Shown here piece after piece: positions 22,558 through 31,060 of a stretch of DNA of 38,744 nt. The first letter of the stretch is position 1; every line of letters begins with the position of its first letter. The notes under the pieces are model-generated. The model ran no database searches, was not told the origin of the DNA, and saw nothing but the letters and a program-made list of their open reading frames with translations. Source of the DNA: an uncultured Prevotellaceae bacterium (GTDB taxonomy: Bacteria > Bacteroidota > Bacteroidia > Bacteroidales > Bacteroidaceae); NCBI GenBank assembly GCA_937898415.1, contig CALDLA010000093.1, positions 1-38,744 of the forward strand, written 5' to 3'. Both the position numbers and the translations under genes were made by a program.

Positions 22558-23757
22558 TCACTTCACACTGCTATTCAGGTTACGTTCAAGGAAGAAGCGG
22601 CGTGTCCGCAGGAAGAACAGCGCGACGCCTGCAGCATTGACGGCAGCAACGGTCCAGAAAGCGGCGGCGTAGCCTGAGAGTTCGGCTATGATGCCGCCAA
22701 TGAGGATGCCCAGTCCCATGCCTGCGTCCCACGACACCAGGATGGTGGAGTTGGCCGTTCCCCGCTGATTGTTCGTCCCCACGTTGATGGTCATGTTCTG
22801 GAAAGCGGGCCACATGTGGCCGTTGCCCAGTCCGATGAGCAGGGCCGAGGCGTAGTAGCTGACCATTCCCGGTATCATGATAAATATGGTATAGCCAATG
22901 AGTGAGATGACCATCCCCTCGGCGGCGTTGTGCGTCACGCGTCCCTGGCGTAGTGCCTTTCCACCTTGCAGTCGACTCAGTATCAGTCCTGCGGAGCAGA
23001 GCATGAAGTAGGTGCCCGTGCCGCCCGTGATGCCTAACGACTCCTTACCGTAGATGGCCAGGTAGTTGCTCAGCACGCCGAAGCAGAATCCGAATGCCAC
23101 CATGTTCACCCCCAATAGCCAGCCGCGGACGAGGAAGAAGCGGTCGAGCGACATGGTGGAGGGCTGTTGTTTGCTGGCTGAAGGCTGATGGTTGACCCTG
23201 ACGCTGGCATCCACTGCCAACCCCGCGAACGCCACGATGAGCGCTACCCAGAACAACTGTTCGAAGCTGTGAGTGTAACGGTAGAGGAAGATGCCCACCG
23301 TCGGTGCAATGGCCATCGCCAGGTTGTTTGACAGCCCGTAGTAGCCGATGCCTTCCGTGCGGCGTGAAGAGGGCAGCACGTCGATGGCCACCGTCGAGTT
23401 GGCTACCGTCAGTGCCCCGAACGGACCGCCGTGCAGCGTGCGGACAATGGTGAAGAGCAGCAGCGTAGATGCCGCCAAATAGCCTGCAAACAAGATGGCG
23501 AAAGCCGTGAAGCTAATCATCAGCACCAGCTTCCGCGGGAAGGCGTCGACGATGTAACCTGAGAACGGACGGAACAGCAATGCCGTGATGGTATAGCCCG
23601 ACAGCACCAGTCCTATCATGTCCTTCGTCGCACCGAAATGCTCGCTCAGGTACAGCGGCAGCAGTGGTGTCAGCACGTAGAAGGCGAAGAACAGCGTGAA
23701 GTTCGCCACCATCACTTTGCAGTAGTTCTTGTTCCACAGTTTTTCCGTCATCGTCAT
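22558..23757 (-). CDS. MFS transporter (drug/metabolite exporter type)
   Basis: This 399-aa major facilitator protein has about 12 helices. Family marks include GYTITALLFRPFSGYIVDAFPRK (motif A-like, helices 2-3) and RTLHGGPFGALTVANSTVAI (helices 4-5). The central cytoplasmic loop (about 190-205) contains HQPSASKQQPS, encoded by a four-heptamer array. The substrate is unknown; the layout suits efflux. The start is one of two ATGs two codons apart (23757 or 23751). It converges on coaW with a 12-nt gap and diverges from ndk, with closely placed promoter boxes. Confidence 0.85.
   Translation of the reverse strand: MTMTEKLWNKNYCKVMVANFTLFFAFYVLTPLLPLYLSEHFGATKDMIGLVLSGYTITALLFRPFSGYIVDAFPRKLVLMISFTAFAILFAGYLAASTLLLFTIVRTLHGGPFGALTVANSTVAIDVLPSSRRTEGIGYYGLSNNLAMAIAPTVGIFLYRYTHSFEQLFWVALIVAFAGLAVDASVRVNHQPSASKQQPSTMSLDRFFLVRGWLLGVNMVAFGFCFGVLSNYLAIYGKESLGITGGTGTYFMLCSAGLILSRLQGGKALRQGRVTHNAAEGMVISLIGYTIFIMIPGMVSYYASALLIGLGNGHMWPAFQNMTINVGTNNQRGTANSTILVSWDAGMGLGILIGGIIAELSGYAAAFWTVAAVNAAGVALFFLRTRRFFLERNLNSSVK
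23162..23189 (-). repeat. Four-heptamer array in the MFS central loop
   Basis: Read on the minus strand: ATCAGCC, TTCAGCC, AGCAAAC, AACAGCC. The 28 bp encode part of HQPSASKQQPS in the loop between the two halves of the transporter. It is more degenerate than the ACCTCGT arrays, so chance is harder to exclude. Confidence 0.5.
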
Positions 23758-23775
23758 TTTTCTGCTAATTGCCTG

Positions 23776-23804
23776 CAAAGTTACGAATATTTTCCGTATC
23801 TTTG
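23776..23804. promoter_or_regulatory. Overlapping divergent promoters of the MFS gene and ndk
   Basis: Minus-strand TAACTTTG (23776-23783) and plus-strand TATCTTTG (23797-23804) are only 13 nt apart. Each -33 region would fall on or next to the other gene's -7 box, so polymerase could occupy only one at a time. The start codons lie 18 nt (MFS) and 51 nt (ndk) beyond the boxes. Confidence 0.65.
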
Positions 23805-23855
23805 CAAGCGGAAATAGAGAAATCATTACCAATAACTCATTTTTAAAACACTATT

Positions 23856-24323
23856 ATGATGGAAAAGACCCTAGTATTACTGAAGCCCAGCTGTGTTCAG
23901 CGCCAGCTGATTGGCGAGATTGTGAACCGTTTTGAGCGTCGTGGACTCCGCGTGGCCGGTATGAAGATGATGCAGCTTTCCGACGAAATCCTGCGCGAGC
24001 ACTATGCCCACCTTGTTGACCGTCCCTTCTTCCCCTCGCTGGCTGCCTCCATGCAGGCCTCGCCTGTCGTGGCCCTCGCCCTCGAAGGCGTCGATGCCGT
24101 CCAGGTGGTGCGTACCATGACCGGCTCCACCAATGGACGTGAGGCTGCTCCCGGCACCATCCGTGGTGACTACTCCATGAGCAACCAGCAGAACATCGTC
24201 CACGCCAGTGACTCAACGTCGAATGCCGAGATTGAACTCAAGCGCTTCTTCCGCGACGACGAAATCTTCGACTACCAGAGTGGTGCCTTCAGCTTCATCT
24301 ATGGTGCTGGCGAGGCCAAGTAA
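23856..24323 (+). CDS. ndk: Nucleoside diphosphate kinase
   Basis: This 155-aa enzyme moves the gamma-phosphate from ATP to other nucleoside diphosphates via a phosphohistidine. The family start EKTLVLLKPSCVQRQLIG is present, as are TMTGSTNGREAAPGTIRGDY and NIVHASDS with active His116. C-terminal residues (RFFRDDEIFDYQSGAFSFIY) are normal for Bacteroidota. The start may be the first or second of two consecutive ATGs. A pseudouridine synthase follows after 13 nt. Confidence 0.95.
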   Translation: MMEKTLVLLKPSCVQRQLIGEIVNRFERRGLRVAGMKMMQLSDEILREHYAHLVDRPFFPSLAASMQASPVVALALEGVDAVQVVRTMTGSTNGREAAPGTIRGDYSMSNQQNIVHASDSTSNAEIELKRFFRDDEIFDYQSGAFSFIYGAGEAK

Positions 24324-24336
24324 CCGGAGCGGCGCC

Positions 24337-25002
24337 ATGCAAGTCATCTACGAGGACAACCACATCATCATCGTCGCCAAGCAGAGTGGCGAGATCGTGC
24401 AGGGCGACAAGACCGGCGACACGCCGCTGTCCGACATCGTCAAGCAGTACATCAAGGAGAAGTATCAGAAACCCGGCGAGGTGTTCCTCGGCGTCTGTCA
24501 CCGTTTGGACCGCCCTGTTTCCGGCCTTGTCGTCTTTGCCCGAACGTCGAAAGCCCTCAGCCGTCTGAACAAGATGTTTGCCGAGGGCGAGGTACATAAG
24601 ACGTATTGGGCCATCGTCAATTTGTCCCCTAACTTAGGGGGCTTATTAACTCACTACCTCGTCCGTAACGAGCAGCAGAACAAGTCCTACGCCTACGACC
24701 GCGAGGTGCCCCGCTCCAAGAAAGCCCAGCTGCGCTATCGCGTCATCAGTCGTGGCGACCGCTATCAGCTCCTTGAAGTCGAGCTGCTCACCGGCCGTCA
24801 CCACCAGATTCGCTGTCAGTTGGCCAAGGCCGGTATGCCCATCCGTGGCGACCTGAAGTACGGTGCTCCGCGTTCCAACCCTGACGGCAGTATCTCACTA
24901 CTCTCCCGCCGTGTGGAGTTCATCCATCCCGTGTCCCGTCAGCCGATTGTGGCCGAGGCTCCAGTTCCTGCCGACAGTCTGTGGCAGGCATTGGCCCCGT
25001 GA
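24337..25002 (+). CDS. RluA-family pseudouridine synthase
   Basis: This 221-aa protein isomerises uridine to pseudouridine in RNA. Motifs are VIYEDNHIIIVAKQSGEIVQ, the catalytic HRLDRPVSG with Asp58, YAYDREVPRSKKAQLRYRVI, and LLTGRHHQIRCQLA. There is no N-terminal S4 RNA-binding domain, so it belongs to the short RluA/RluD-like group; the RNA target is unknown. The ATG at 24337 is chosen because upstream codons are ndk sequence in another frame. The loop at about 97-103 (LSPNLGG) is encoded by a perfect palindrome that looks inserted. Confidence 0.88.
   Translation: MQVIYEDNHIIIVAKQSGEIVQGDKTGDTPLSDIVKQYIKEKYQKPGEVFLGVCHRLDRPVSGLVVFARTSKALSRLNKMFAEGEVHKTYWAIVNLSPNLGGLLTHYLVRNEQQNKSYAYDREVPRSKKAQLRYRVISRGDRYQLLEVELLTGRHHQIRCQLAKAGMPIRGDLKYGAPRSNPDGSISLLSRRVEFIHPVSRQPIVAEAPVPADSLWQALAP
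24626..24640. repeat. Perfect palindrome CCCCTAA-C-TTAGGGG inside the pseudouridine synthase gene
   Basis: Two 7-bp arms flank one central base. It encodes most of SPNLGG in a loop just before the conserved LTHYLVRNEQQNKSY segment. It resembles a small palindromic dispersed element of the REP type. Confidence 0.7.
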
Positions 25003-25043
25003 TGAAGTTGAAGCGGTAGTAGGTGAAAAAAATGTGGAAAAAG

Positions 25044-25075
25044 ATTGTCTGTTTCGTATAAAGTTTGTAACTTTG
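25044..25075 (+). promoter_or_regulatory. Promoter of the PAP2-murF/alr operon
   Basis: ATTG (25044-25047), a 20-nt spacer and TAACTTTG (25068-25075). The ATG at 25096 lies 20 nt beyond the box, supporting that start over the upstream open frame. Confidence 0.75.
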
Positions 25076-25095
25076 CACTCAAAAACAGAAAAACA

Positions 25096-26871
25096 ATGAA
25101 TATGAAAAAACGATTATGCTGTATGTTGTTGGCAGCGACGCCATTACTCGTCGCTGCTGAGGATTTGAAACTGACGGTGCCTGAACTCAGGCCTGAGCTG
25201 GTGGAGGTGGAACGCTTTACGCCGACGGACTTCCGGATGCCGCTTACGGAACAAGGCGAGGCGCAGAAGGTTGACTTTGATTTCTTCAAGTCGAAGACTG
25301 CGCCTGGTGTTAGACCCTTTAAAGTGATGGACGACCTGACGTTCGTCGGTGTGCCCCTTTTCGTGGCGGGTATTGCCATCAAGGGTGACAAAGCCAGCTT
25401 CCGTCAAGACTATAAGAACACACACAGCAACACCCGCCTGATAACGAACTTCAAGACGGGTATCGACGACTACACGCAGTTCTTCGGCCCGGTGGCTACC
25501 GTTGGACTGAAGTTGGCGGGCGTAGAGGGCCGCAGCGACTGGCCCCGCCTGATGGCGAGTGCGCTGATGTCGTATGGTATCATGGCGGGTTTCGTCAATG
25601 GTATCAAGTACACGGCCAGCGAGATGCGTCCTGACGGTTCTACGGCCAACTCATGGCCTTCGGGACATACGGCAACGTCGTTCGTGGGTGCCACCGTGCT
25701 GCACAAGGAGTACGGACTGACGCGCTCGCCGTGGTACTCGGTGGCGGGCTACGGTGTGGCGACGGCCACGGGTGTCATGCGAATCCTGAACAACCGCCAC
25801 TGGATTAGTGACGTGCTGTCGGGAGCCGGCATCGGTATCATGTCTACTGAGTTAGGCTATGCGCTGGGCGACATCCTGTTCAAGGGCAAGGGCCTGTTGC
25901 GCAACGACCTTGACGCCATCGGCGAGAACCCGTCGTTCTTTGCCATCTCCATGGGTGTCGGGTATGGTCTGAAGGACATCGGGTTCAACTACTCGGATTT
26001 GTTGCATATCGAAGACTATATTGACGACATGGAAGATGACGAGGAGGCGGTCTCCATCGACTTCCATACGGCTACTGCGGTGGATGCCGAGGGTGCCTAC
26101 TTCTTCAACAAGTATATAGGTGTCGGCGGACGCCTGCGCGTAAGGGCGATGACGGCCAAGTCGTGGAGCGACTTTGTGCAGGATGCCTACGACGACACGA
26201 AAGCGAACATAGATATTCTGGAGGCTTGGCGTCAGATGGAACTCGCTCCGGCTGAGTATACGGATCTTCCCCAGTTGCCCGCATCGGAGAAGGCCGTGCT
26301 CGACAACCTGATCGGCTCGCAGGAGGTGACCGTCGAGAGTGACCACCTGACGGAGTTCTCGGCCAACGTGGGTCTGTACTTCAACCTGCCGCTGGGTGAG
26401 CGTTTCAGCTTAGGTTCGAAGCTCCTGATAGGCCGTTCGATGACGCAGGAACTGGACATCAACTCGAAGGTGACCGGCAAGCAGGCCGACATCAAGTACA
26501 CCCTGCTGATAGAGAACGGCAAGGTGGACGAGGACCACAGCCGTATTACCAGCATCCAGCAGGGCCCCGACTACGAGGCAGAGTGGGACTACCTGACGCT
26601 GGGCGGCAATAACTCGACTACCTGCGGCACAGGTCTGTCGCTGACGTATCGCTATAAGTCGAATTTCTCGTGGCGCCTGTTTGTAGACTACGACTACAGC
26701 CAGAAGAAGTACACGCTGACGTACGATCCGCAGCGCTTCATGAAACTGGCCGCGCCTTCGTCCATCAAGTTCTTCGAGGCATACGGTGCTCAGTTGGACC
26801 CCTATGTGTTCCAGAAGAAAATCAATACGCATTACTATACCATCGGTGGCTCGTTTGCCATTAATTTCTAA
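25096..26871 (+). CDS. PAP2-family phosphatase with large C-terminal domain
   Basis: This 591-aa protein has a signal peptide (hydrophobic about 7-21). A type 2 phosphatidic acid phosphatase domain lies at about 80-260 with all three motifs: KYTASEMRP (Lys171-Arg178), PSGHT (188-192), and RHWISD (Arg234, His235, Asp239). The C-terminal 330 residues alternate aromatic and polar strands and end in Phe (SFAINF), as expected for an outer-membrane beta-barrel. A strongly acidic stretch sits between them (IEDYIDDMEDDEEAVSID). The likely substrates are lipid phosphates such as lipid A, undecaprenyl or phosphatidylglycerol phosphates. The murF-alr gene begins 4 nt downstream. Confidence 0.82.
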   Translation: MNMKKRLCCMLLAATPLLVAAEDLKLTVPELRPELVEVERFTPTDFRMPLTEQGEAQKVDFDFFKSKTAPGVRPFKVMDDLTFVGVPLFVAGIAIKGDKASFRQDYKNTHSNTRLITNFKTGIDDYTQFFGPVATVGLKLAGVEGRSDWPRLMASALMSYGIMAGFVNGIKYTASEMRPDGSTANSWPSGHTATSFVGATVLHKEYGLTRSPWYSVAGYGVATATGVMRILNNRHWISDVLSGAGIGIMSTELGYALGDILFKGKGLLRNDLDAIGENPSFFAISMGVGYGLKDIGFNYSDLLHIEDYIDDMEDDEEAVSIDFHTATAVDAEGAYFFNKYIGVGGRLRVRAMTAKSWSDFVQDAYDDTKANIDILEAWRQMELAPAEYTDLPQLPASEKAVLDNLIGSQEVTVESDHLTEFSANVGLYFNLPLGERFSLGSKLLIGRSMTQELDINSKVTGKQADIKYTLLIENGKVDEDHSRITSIQQGPDYEAEWDYLTLGGNNSTTCGTGLSLTYRYKSNFSWRLFVDYDYSQKKYTLTYDPQRFMKLAAPSSIKFFEAYGAQLDPYVFQKKINTHYYTIGGSFAINF

Positions 26872-26875
26872 CAAG

Positions 26876-29371
26876 ATGATTTACACGATTGAAAAGATAG
26901 CGACGCTGATAGGTGCCCGCCGCTACGGCGACCACGACGCCAACGTGCGCTGGCTGCTGACCGACAGTCGTTCGCTGTGTTTTCCTGAGGAGACGCTGTT
27001 CTTTGCCCTACGCTCGAAGCGCAACGACGGTCACCGCTATGTGGACGACCTCTATCGGCGAGGCGTGCGCTCGTTTGTGGTGGAACAGGTGCCGGATCAT
27101 CCGCAGCCGGACGCCAACTACCTGAAGGTGCCGTCCGCGCTGGCTGCCATGCAGCGGTTGGCCGAGCGTCACCGTGACGAGTTCGATATCCCCGTGGTGG
27201 GCATCACGGGCTCCAACGGCAAGACGATGGTCAAGGAGTGGCTGTACCAGCTGTTGCTGCCTTCGCAGAAGATTGTCCGCTCGCCGCGCTCGTACAACTC
27301 ACAGATAGGCGTGCCGTTGTCCGTATGGCTGCTGAACGAGCAGACGGAGATAGCCCTCTTTGAGGCGGGCATCAGTCAGCCGGGCGAGATGATGGCCCTG
27401 CACGACATCATACAGCCCACCATCGGCGTGCTGACCCGTCTGGGCAGTGCCCACCAAGAGCATTTCCGCTCGATGGAGGAGAAGTGCATGGAGAAGCTGG
27501 AACTGATGCACGACACCAGTGCGCTGGTTTACCCAATGGACGACAACACCGTGAGCCGCTGCATACGCCGGCTGAACTATCAGGGCGAGAAGATAGGCTG
27601 GTCACGGACGGACAGTCAGGCGCCCTTCTTCGTCAAGGAAACCACCCAGACGGTCCAGTCGTCGCACATCACCTATATATATAAAGGTAAACAGGGCGAA
27701 TACACCATTCCCTTCATCGACGAAGCCAGTATCGAGGACAGCATCATCTGTGCGGCCACGGCCTTGCATTTGGGGCTGACGATGGAGCAGATAGCCGGGC
27801 GCATGGAGCACTTGGAGCCCATCGCCATGCGATTGGAGGTGAAGCAGGGCCGTCGCGGATGTACGCTCATCAACGACTCCTACAACTCAGACATCAACTC
27901 GCTCGACATAGCCCTCGACTTCATGAACCGCCGTCCCGACGAGCAGGGACGCCGCCGTACGCTCATCCTGAGCGACATCTACCAGAGCGGCGAGCAGCCC
28001 GCCGAACTCTACCGTCAGGTGAACGACCTCTGCACGAAGCGTGGCATCAACAAGTTCATCGGCATCGGCGACGAGGTATCGGCCCATGCTAACGTTTTCC
28101 TGGTAGGCGAGAAATCCTTTTTCGCCACCGTAGCGGAGTTTCTTTCCAGCACCACGTTCAGTCAGCTGCACGACGAGGTCATTCTGCTGAAAGGCTCGCG
28201 CCGCTTTGGCTTTGAGCATATCACCGAACTGTTGGAGCAGAAAGTCCATGAGACCATCCTCGAAGTAAACTTAGGAGCTGTGGTTGACAACCTGAACTAT
28301 TTCCGCTCGTTCCTGAAACCTGACACCCGTATGGTGTGCATGGTGAAGGCCGACGCCTACGGCGCAGGAGCCGTTGAGGTGGCCAAGACACTACAAGATC
28401 ATCGTGTGGATTATCTGGCTGTTGCCGTAGCCGACGAGGGCGTGACCCTGCGCCGTGCAGGCATTACGGCCAACATCATGGTGATGAACCCCGAGATGAC
28501 CGCTTTCAAGACGATGTTCGACTACGACCTGGAGCCGGAGGTCTATTCCTTCCGGTTGCTCGACGCCCTGGTGAAGGCAGCCCGCAAGGAGGGCATCACG
28601 GGGTGGCCCGTACACATCAAGCTTGACACGGGGATGCATCGTTTAGGTTTTAATCCTGAGGATGATATGGATGAGCTGATTGACCGTCTGAAGCATCAGC
28701 AGGCCGTTATTCCCCGTTCCGTGTTCAGCCATTTCGTAGGCAGCGACAGCGACGAGTTCGATGAGTTCTCGGCCCAGCAGTTCCAGCTCTTCGACGAAGG
28801 TAGCCTACGCCTTCAGGCCGCTTTCAGTCACAAGATACTGCGCCACATGGATAACTCTGCTGGTATTGAGCACTTCCCCGAACGACAGATGGATATGTGC
28901 CGCTTAGGCTTGGGACTTTACGGCGTGAATCCGTATGAATCCCATGAGCCTTATGAGTCCCCTAGGCCCCATAAGCCTCTCCTGTGCGTTAGCACTCTCA
29001 AGACCACCATCCTGCAGTTGCGCCACGTCAAGGCGGGAGACTCGGTGGGCTACAGCCGACGCACCATCCTGGAGCGCGACTCCGTCATCGGCGCCATCCC
29101 CATCGGCTATGCCGACGGTCTGAACCGTCACTTGGGCAACCGTCATGGCTACTGTCTGGTGAACGGACGGCGGGCTGAGTATGTAGGGAATATCTGTATG
29201 GACGTGGCCATGATTGACGTGACCGACATCCCGTGTCAGGAAGGTGACATGGTGGAGGTATTCGGCGAGCACCTGCCTGTGACGGTGCTCAGCGACATCA
29301 TCGACACTATTCCCTATGAAGTGCTGACGGGCGTGTCTAACCGCGTGAAGCGCATCTATTTCCAGGATTAG
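26876..29371 (+). CDS. Bifunctional MurF ligase / alanine racemase
   Basis: This 831-aa fusion is common in Bacteroidota. The MurF part (about 1-455) adds D-Ala-D-Ala to UDP-MurNAc-tripeptide: GSNGKT P-loop at 112-117, IALFEAGISQPGEM and NDSYNSD. The alanine racemase part starts near 461 (ILEVNLGAVVDNLNYFRSFL) with PLP lysine Lys491 (MVKADAYGAGAVEVA) and catalytic Tyr726 (VGYSRRT). Both halves look complete, joining D-alanine supply to its use in peptidoglycan synthesis. Residues about 687-701 (YESHEPYESPRPHKP) are encoded by a nonamer array and look like an added loop. The stop overlaps that of the convergent M6 protease by 2 nt. Confidence 0.93.
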   Translation: MIYTIEKIATLIGARRYGDHDANVRWLLTDSRSLCFPEETLFFALRSKRNDGHRYVDDLYRRGVRSFVVEQVPDHPQPDANYLKVPSALAAMQRLAERHRDEFDIPVVGITGSNGKTMVKEWLYQLLLPSQKIVRSPRSYNSQIGVPLSVWLLNEQTEIALFEAGISQPGEMMALHDIIQPTIGVLTRLGSAHQEHFRSMEEKCMEKLELMHDTSALVYPMDDNTVSRCIRRLNYQGEKIGWSRTDSQAPFFVKETTQTVQSSHITYIYKGKQGEYTIPFIDEASIEDSIICAATALHLGLTMEQIAGRMEHLEPIAMRLEVKQGRRGCTLINDSYNSDINSLDIALDFMNRRPDEQGRRRTLILSDIYQSGEQPAELYRQVNDLCTKRGINKFIGIGDEVSAHANVFLVGEKSFFATVAEFLSSTTFSQLHDEVILLKGSRRFGFEHITELLEQKVHETILEVNLGAVVDNLNYFRSFLKPDTRMVCMVKADAYGAGAVEVAKTLQDHRVDYLAVAVADEGVTLRRAGITANIMVMNPEMTAFKTMFDYDLEPEVYSFRLLDALVKAARKEGITGWPVHIKLDTGMHRLGFNPEDDMDELIDRLKHQQAVIPRSVFSHFVGSDSDEFDEFSAQQFQLFDEGSLRLQAAFSHKILRHMDNSAGIEHFPERQMDMCRLGLGLYGVNPYESHEPYESPRPHKPLLCVSTLKTTILQLRHVKAGDSVGYSRRTILERDSVIGAIPIGYADGLNRHLGNRHGYCLVNGRRAEYVGNICMDVAMIDVTDIPCQEGDMVEVFGEHLPVTVLSDIIDTIPYEVLTGVSNRVKRIYFQD
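28934..28978 (+). repeat. Five-nonamer array inside the alanine racemase domain
   Basis: Five 9-bp units: TATGAATCC, CATGAGCCT, TATGAGTCC, CCTAGGCCC, CATAAGCCT. The 45 bp keep frame and add about 15 residues rich in Pro, Glu, Ser and His just before the C-terminal beta domain (LLCVSTLKTTILQLRHV). Confidence 0.75.
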
Positions 29372-30930
29372 CGCACCACCTTACGACCATCGATGACATA
29401 GATACCGTGTGGCAGGGACTCAAGCGTAGTGCCTGCCACACGTCCGTCAAGGGTGTAGATGCGGCGGGGCAGGGCAGTGGCCGGCGCCTCTTTGATGGCA
29501 ACGGGAACATTGACGGGAGCGCGGTAGCTGAACGACATGGTCTTGTCGCTGTTCTGCTTGATATGGGTGATGGCGCCCCGCATCTTCTTGATTCCCTCAC
29601 TATTCTGGTGGAACAGCGTGGCCGCCGGCTTCGATGTGGTGGTCAGCGAGTCGTTCTGGCGGTAGGGGTAGAGGTCGGTGCTAACGGTACTCTTGGTGTG
29701 ATAACCGTATTCGTTCCAGTATTTCGTGTCGTCATCGTTGTCAGCATGGAACAGCGTCATGCGCTGGTGGTCGTTGCCGACGGTCAGGCCCCAGTTTAAC
29801 GCTTCCTGCAGGGTGAGGATGCTGTTGGGGATGTTGTTATACCACACCTCCTCGTCGTAGTCCACATGCGTAATCAAGAGTCCCTTGGCGGGATAGTCGG
29901 CATCCCAGCCCGTCTTCTGGCGGTTCTCTATCAGGTAGTACTCGTCGGGGTGAGCCTCGTTGTAGATGATATAGGTGTCGCCCTGCCGACTGATGGGGGC
30001 CATTGAGTCGACGGTGACGTCCTTGTCGCCCAGGACGGTGGGAATGGTCCATCCGCACATCATCTTCTCGTAGGCCGTGTAGCCCACGGGCCGGAATCCG
30101 TTGCCCGCATAGTTGCCGCCCGACATGAGGTCGAAGTCGCCCATGCCGAACAGTCCGCTGTAGGTGATGTCATAGAAGTCGGGGAAGCCCATGCAGTGGG
30201 AGAACTCGTGGCAGAAGGTGCCGATGCCGTTGATGGTGCCCCGGTAGGTCAGCTCGTTGGCGCAGGCATAGATGTCGACAATGGTGCCGTCGAACTTCAG
30301 CGGACCGACACCTGCGTCCGTGAGTGTCCACATGTGGGGGTAGATGTAGGACGCGCCATCGGTGTCGGCCTCCCCCTTGCCGGCATAGACCACGAACACC
30401 TCTTCGGCCTCGCCGTCGCCGTCCCAGTCATAGTCGGCGAAGTTCACGTCGGCATCGGCGGCTTTGCACATCTCGACAATCAGCAGGTGGGCGTATTCGT
30501 CGTTGCCGTCCTTGTCATTCTTGCCGTAGTAGCTGGCGGTCTTGCTGGCCGTGTAGGGTCCGACGACATCGAACTGGAGGTCGAACTGACCGCCCGACTG
30601 GTCGCGGAAGTAGTCGGCCACCGAGCCCATGAACCCCTCGGGGGTGGTGTAGCCCGGCTCGTTCATAATCTTGAGGTACTTTTCTTGGTCGTTCGTGCTT
30701 TTGAATTTGACGTCCTGGAATTCGGCAAGGATGACCAGTCCGCGCTTTGTTCCCGTGAAAATGTTCGGACTGGCCTCTTCCGACTTCCATTGCTTCAGCA
30801 TACGTGTTGCCGCCTGGTGGTGGCGGGGGACGGTGCGCCAGCAACCCACGCCCTTCCTGAGGTTTCCGGCGGCGGCCGTCGTGAGCGAAAGCAGCAGCAC
30901 AAATGCTGTCGTTATAGTTGTTCTTATCAT
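29368..30930 (-). CDS. Secreted M6-family metalloprotease
   Basis: This 520-aa zinc protease has a signal peptide (about 1-21). A propeptide-like segment precedes GLVILAEFQDVKF, typical of M6 (immune inhibitor A-like) proteases. The zinc site is HEFSHCMGFPD (His241, Glu242, His245, Asp251), followed by the conserved DLMSGG. An acidic DYDWDGDGEAEE (about 166-177) may bind calcium. The C-terminus IYTLDGRV...HGIYVIDGRKVVR resembles a T9SS sorting motif, so export to the cell surface or outside is likely. Targets may be host or dietary proteins (inference). A TAACTTTG box at 30962-30969 lies 31 nt upstream. Confidence 0.88.
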   Translation of the reverse strand: MIRTTITTAFVLLLSLTTAAAGNLRKGVGCWRTVPRHHQAATRMLKQWKSEEASPNIFTGTKRGLVILAEFQDVKFKSTNDQEKYLKIMNEPGYTTPEGFMGSVADYFRDQSGGQFDLQFDVVGPYTASKTASYYGKNDKDGNDEYAHLLIVEMCKAADADVNFADYDWDGDGEAEEVFVVYAGKGEADTDGASYIYPHMWTLTDAGVGPLKFDGTIVDIYACANELTYRGTINGIGTFCHEFSHCMGFPDFYDITYSGLFGMGDFDLMSGGNYAGNGFRPVGYTAYEKMMCGWTIPTVLGDKDVTVDSMAPISRQGDTYIIYNEAHPDEYYLIENRQKTGWDADYPAKGLLITHVDYDEEVWYNNIPNSILTLQEALNWGLTVGNDHQRMTLFHADNDDDTKYWNEYGYHTKSTVSTDLYPYRQNDSLTTTSKPAATLFHQNSEGIKKMRGAITHIKQNSDKTMSFSYRAPVNVPVAIKEAPATALPRRIYTLDGRVAGTTLESLPHGIYVIDGRKVVR

Positions 30931-30961
30931 ATTTTAAAGTCAGATAGCAAAATTGAGGGTA

Positions 30962-31020
30962 CAAAGTTACACTTTTTCTTTCAAATTCTGCTGCTAATTG
31001 AAAAATAATTCGTACTTTTG
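30962..31020. promoter_or_regulatory. Divergent promoters of the M6 protease and the EIIC gene
   Basis: A minus-strand TAACTTTG (30962-30969) serves the protease; a plus-strand TACTTTTG (31013-31020) serves the permease operon. The start codons are 31 and 40 nt beyond the boxes. Both -33 sites fall in the AT-rich segment between them, but neither is a clear TTTG. Confidence 0.55.
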
Positions 31021-31060
31021 CACCGTATTACGCACTAAAACAAACAAACTAATCGATAAA

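Noticed and set aside
26876..29371. MurF-Alr fusion as a novel arrangement
   Set aside because: This fusion is well known in Bacteroidota. Only the nonamer insertion within it is unusual.
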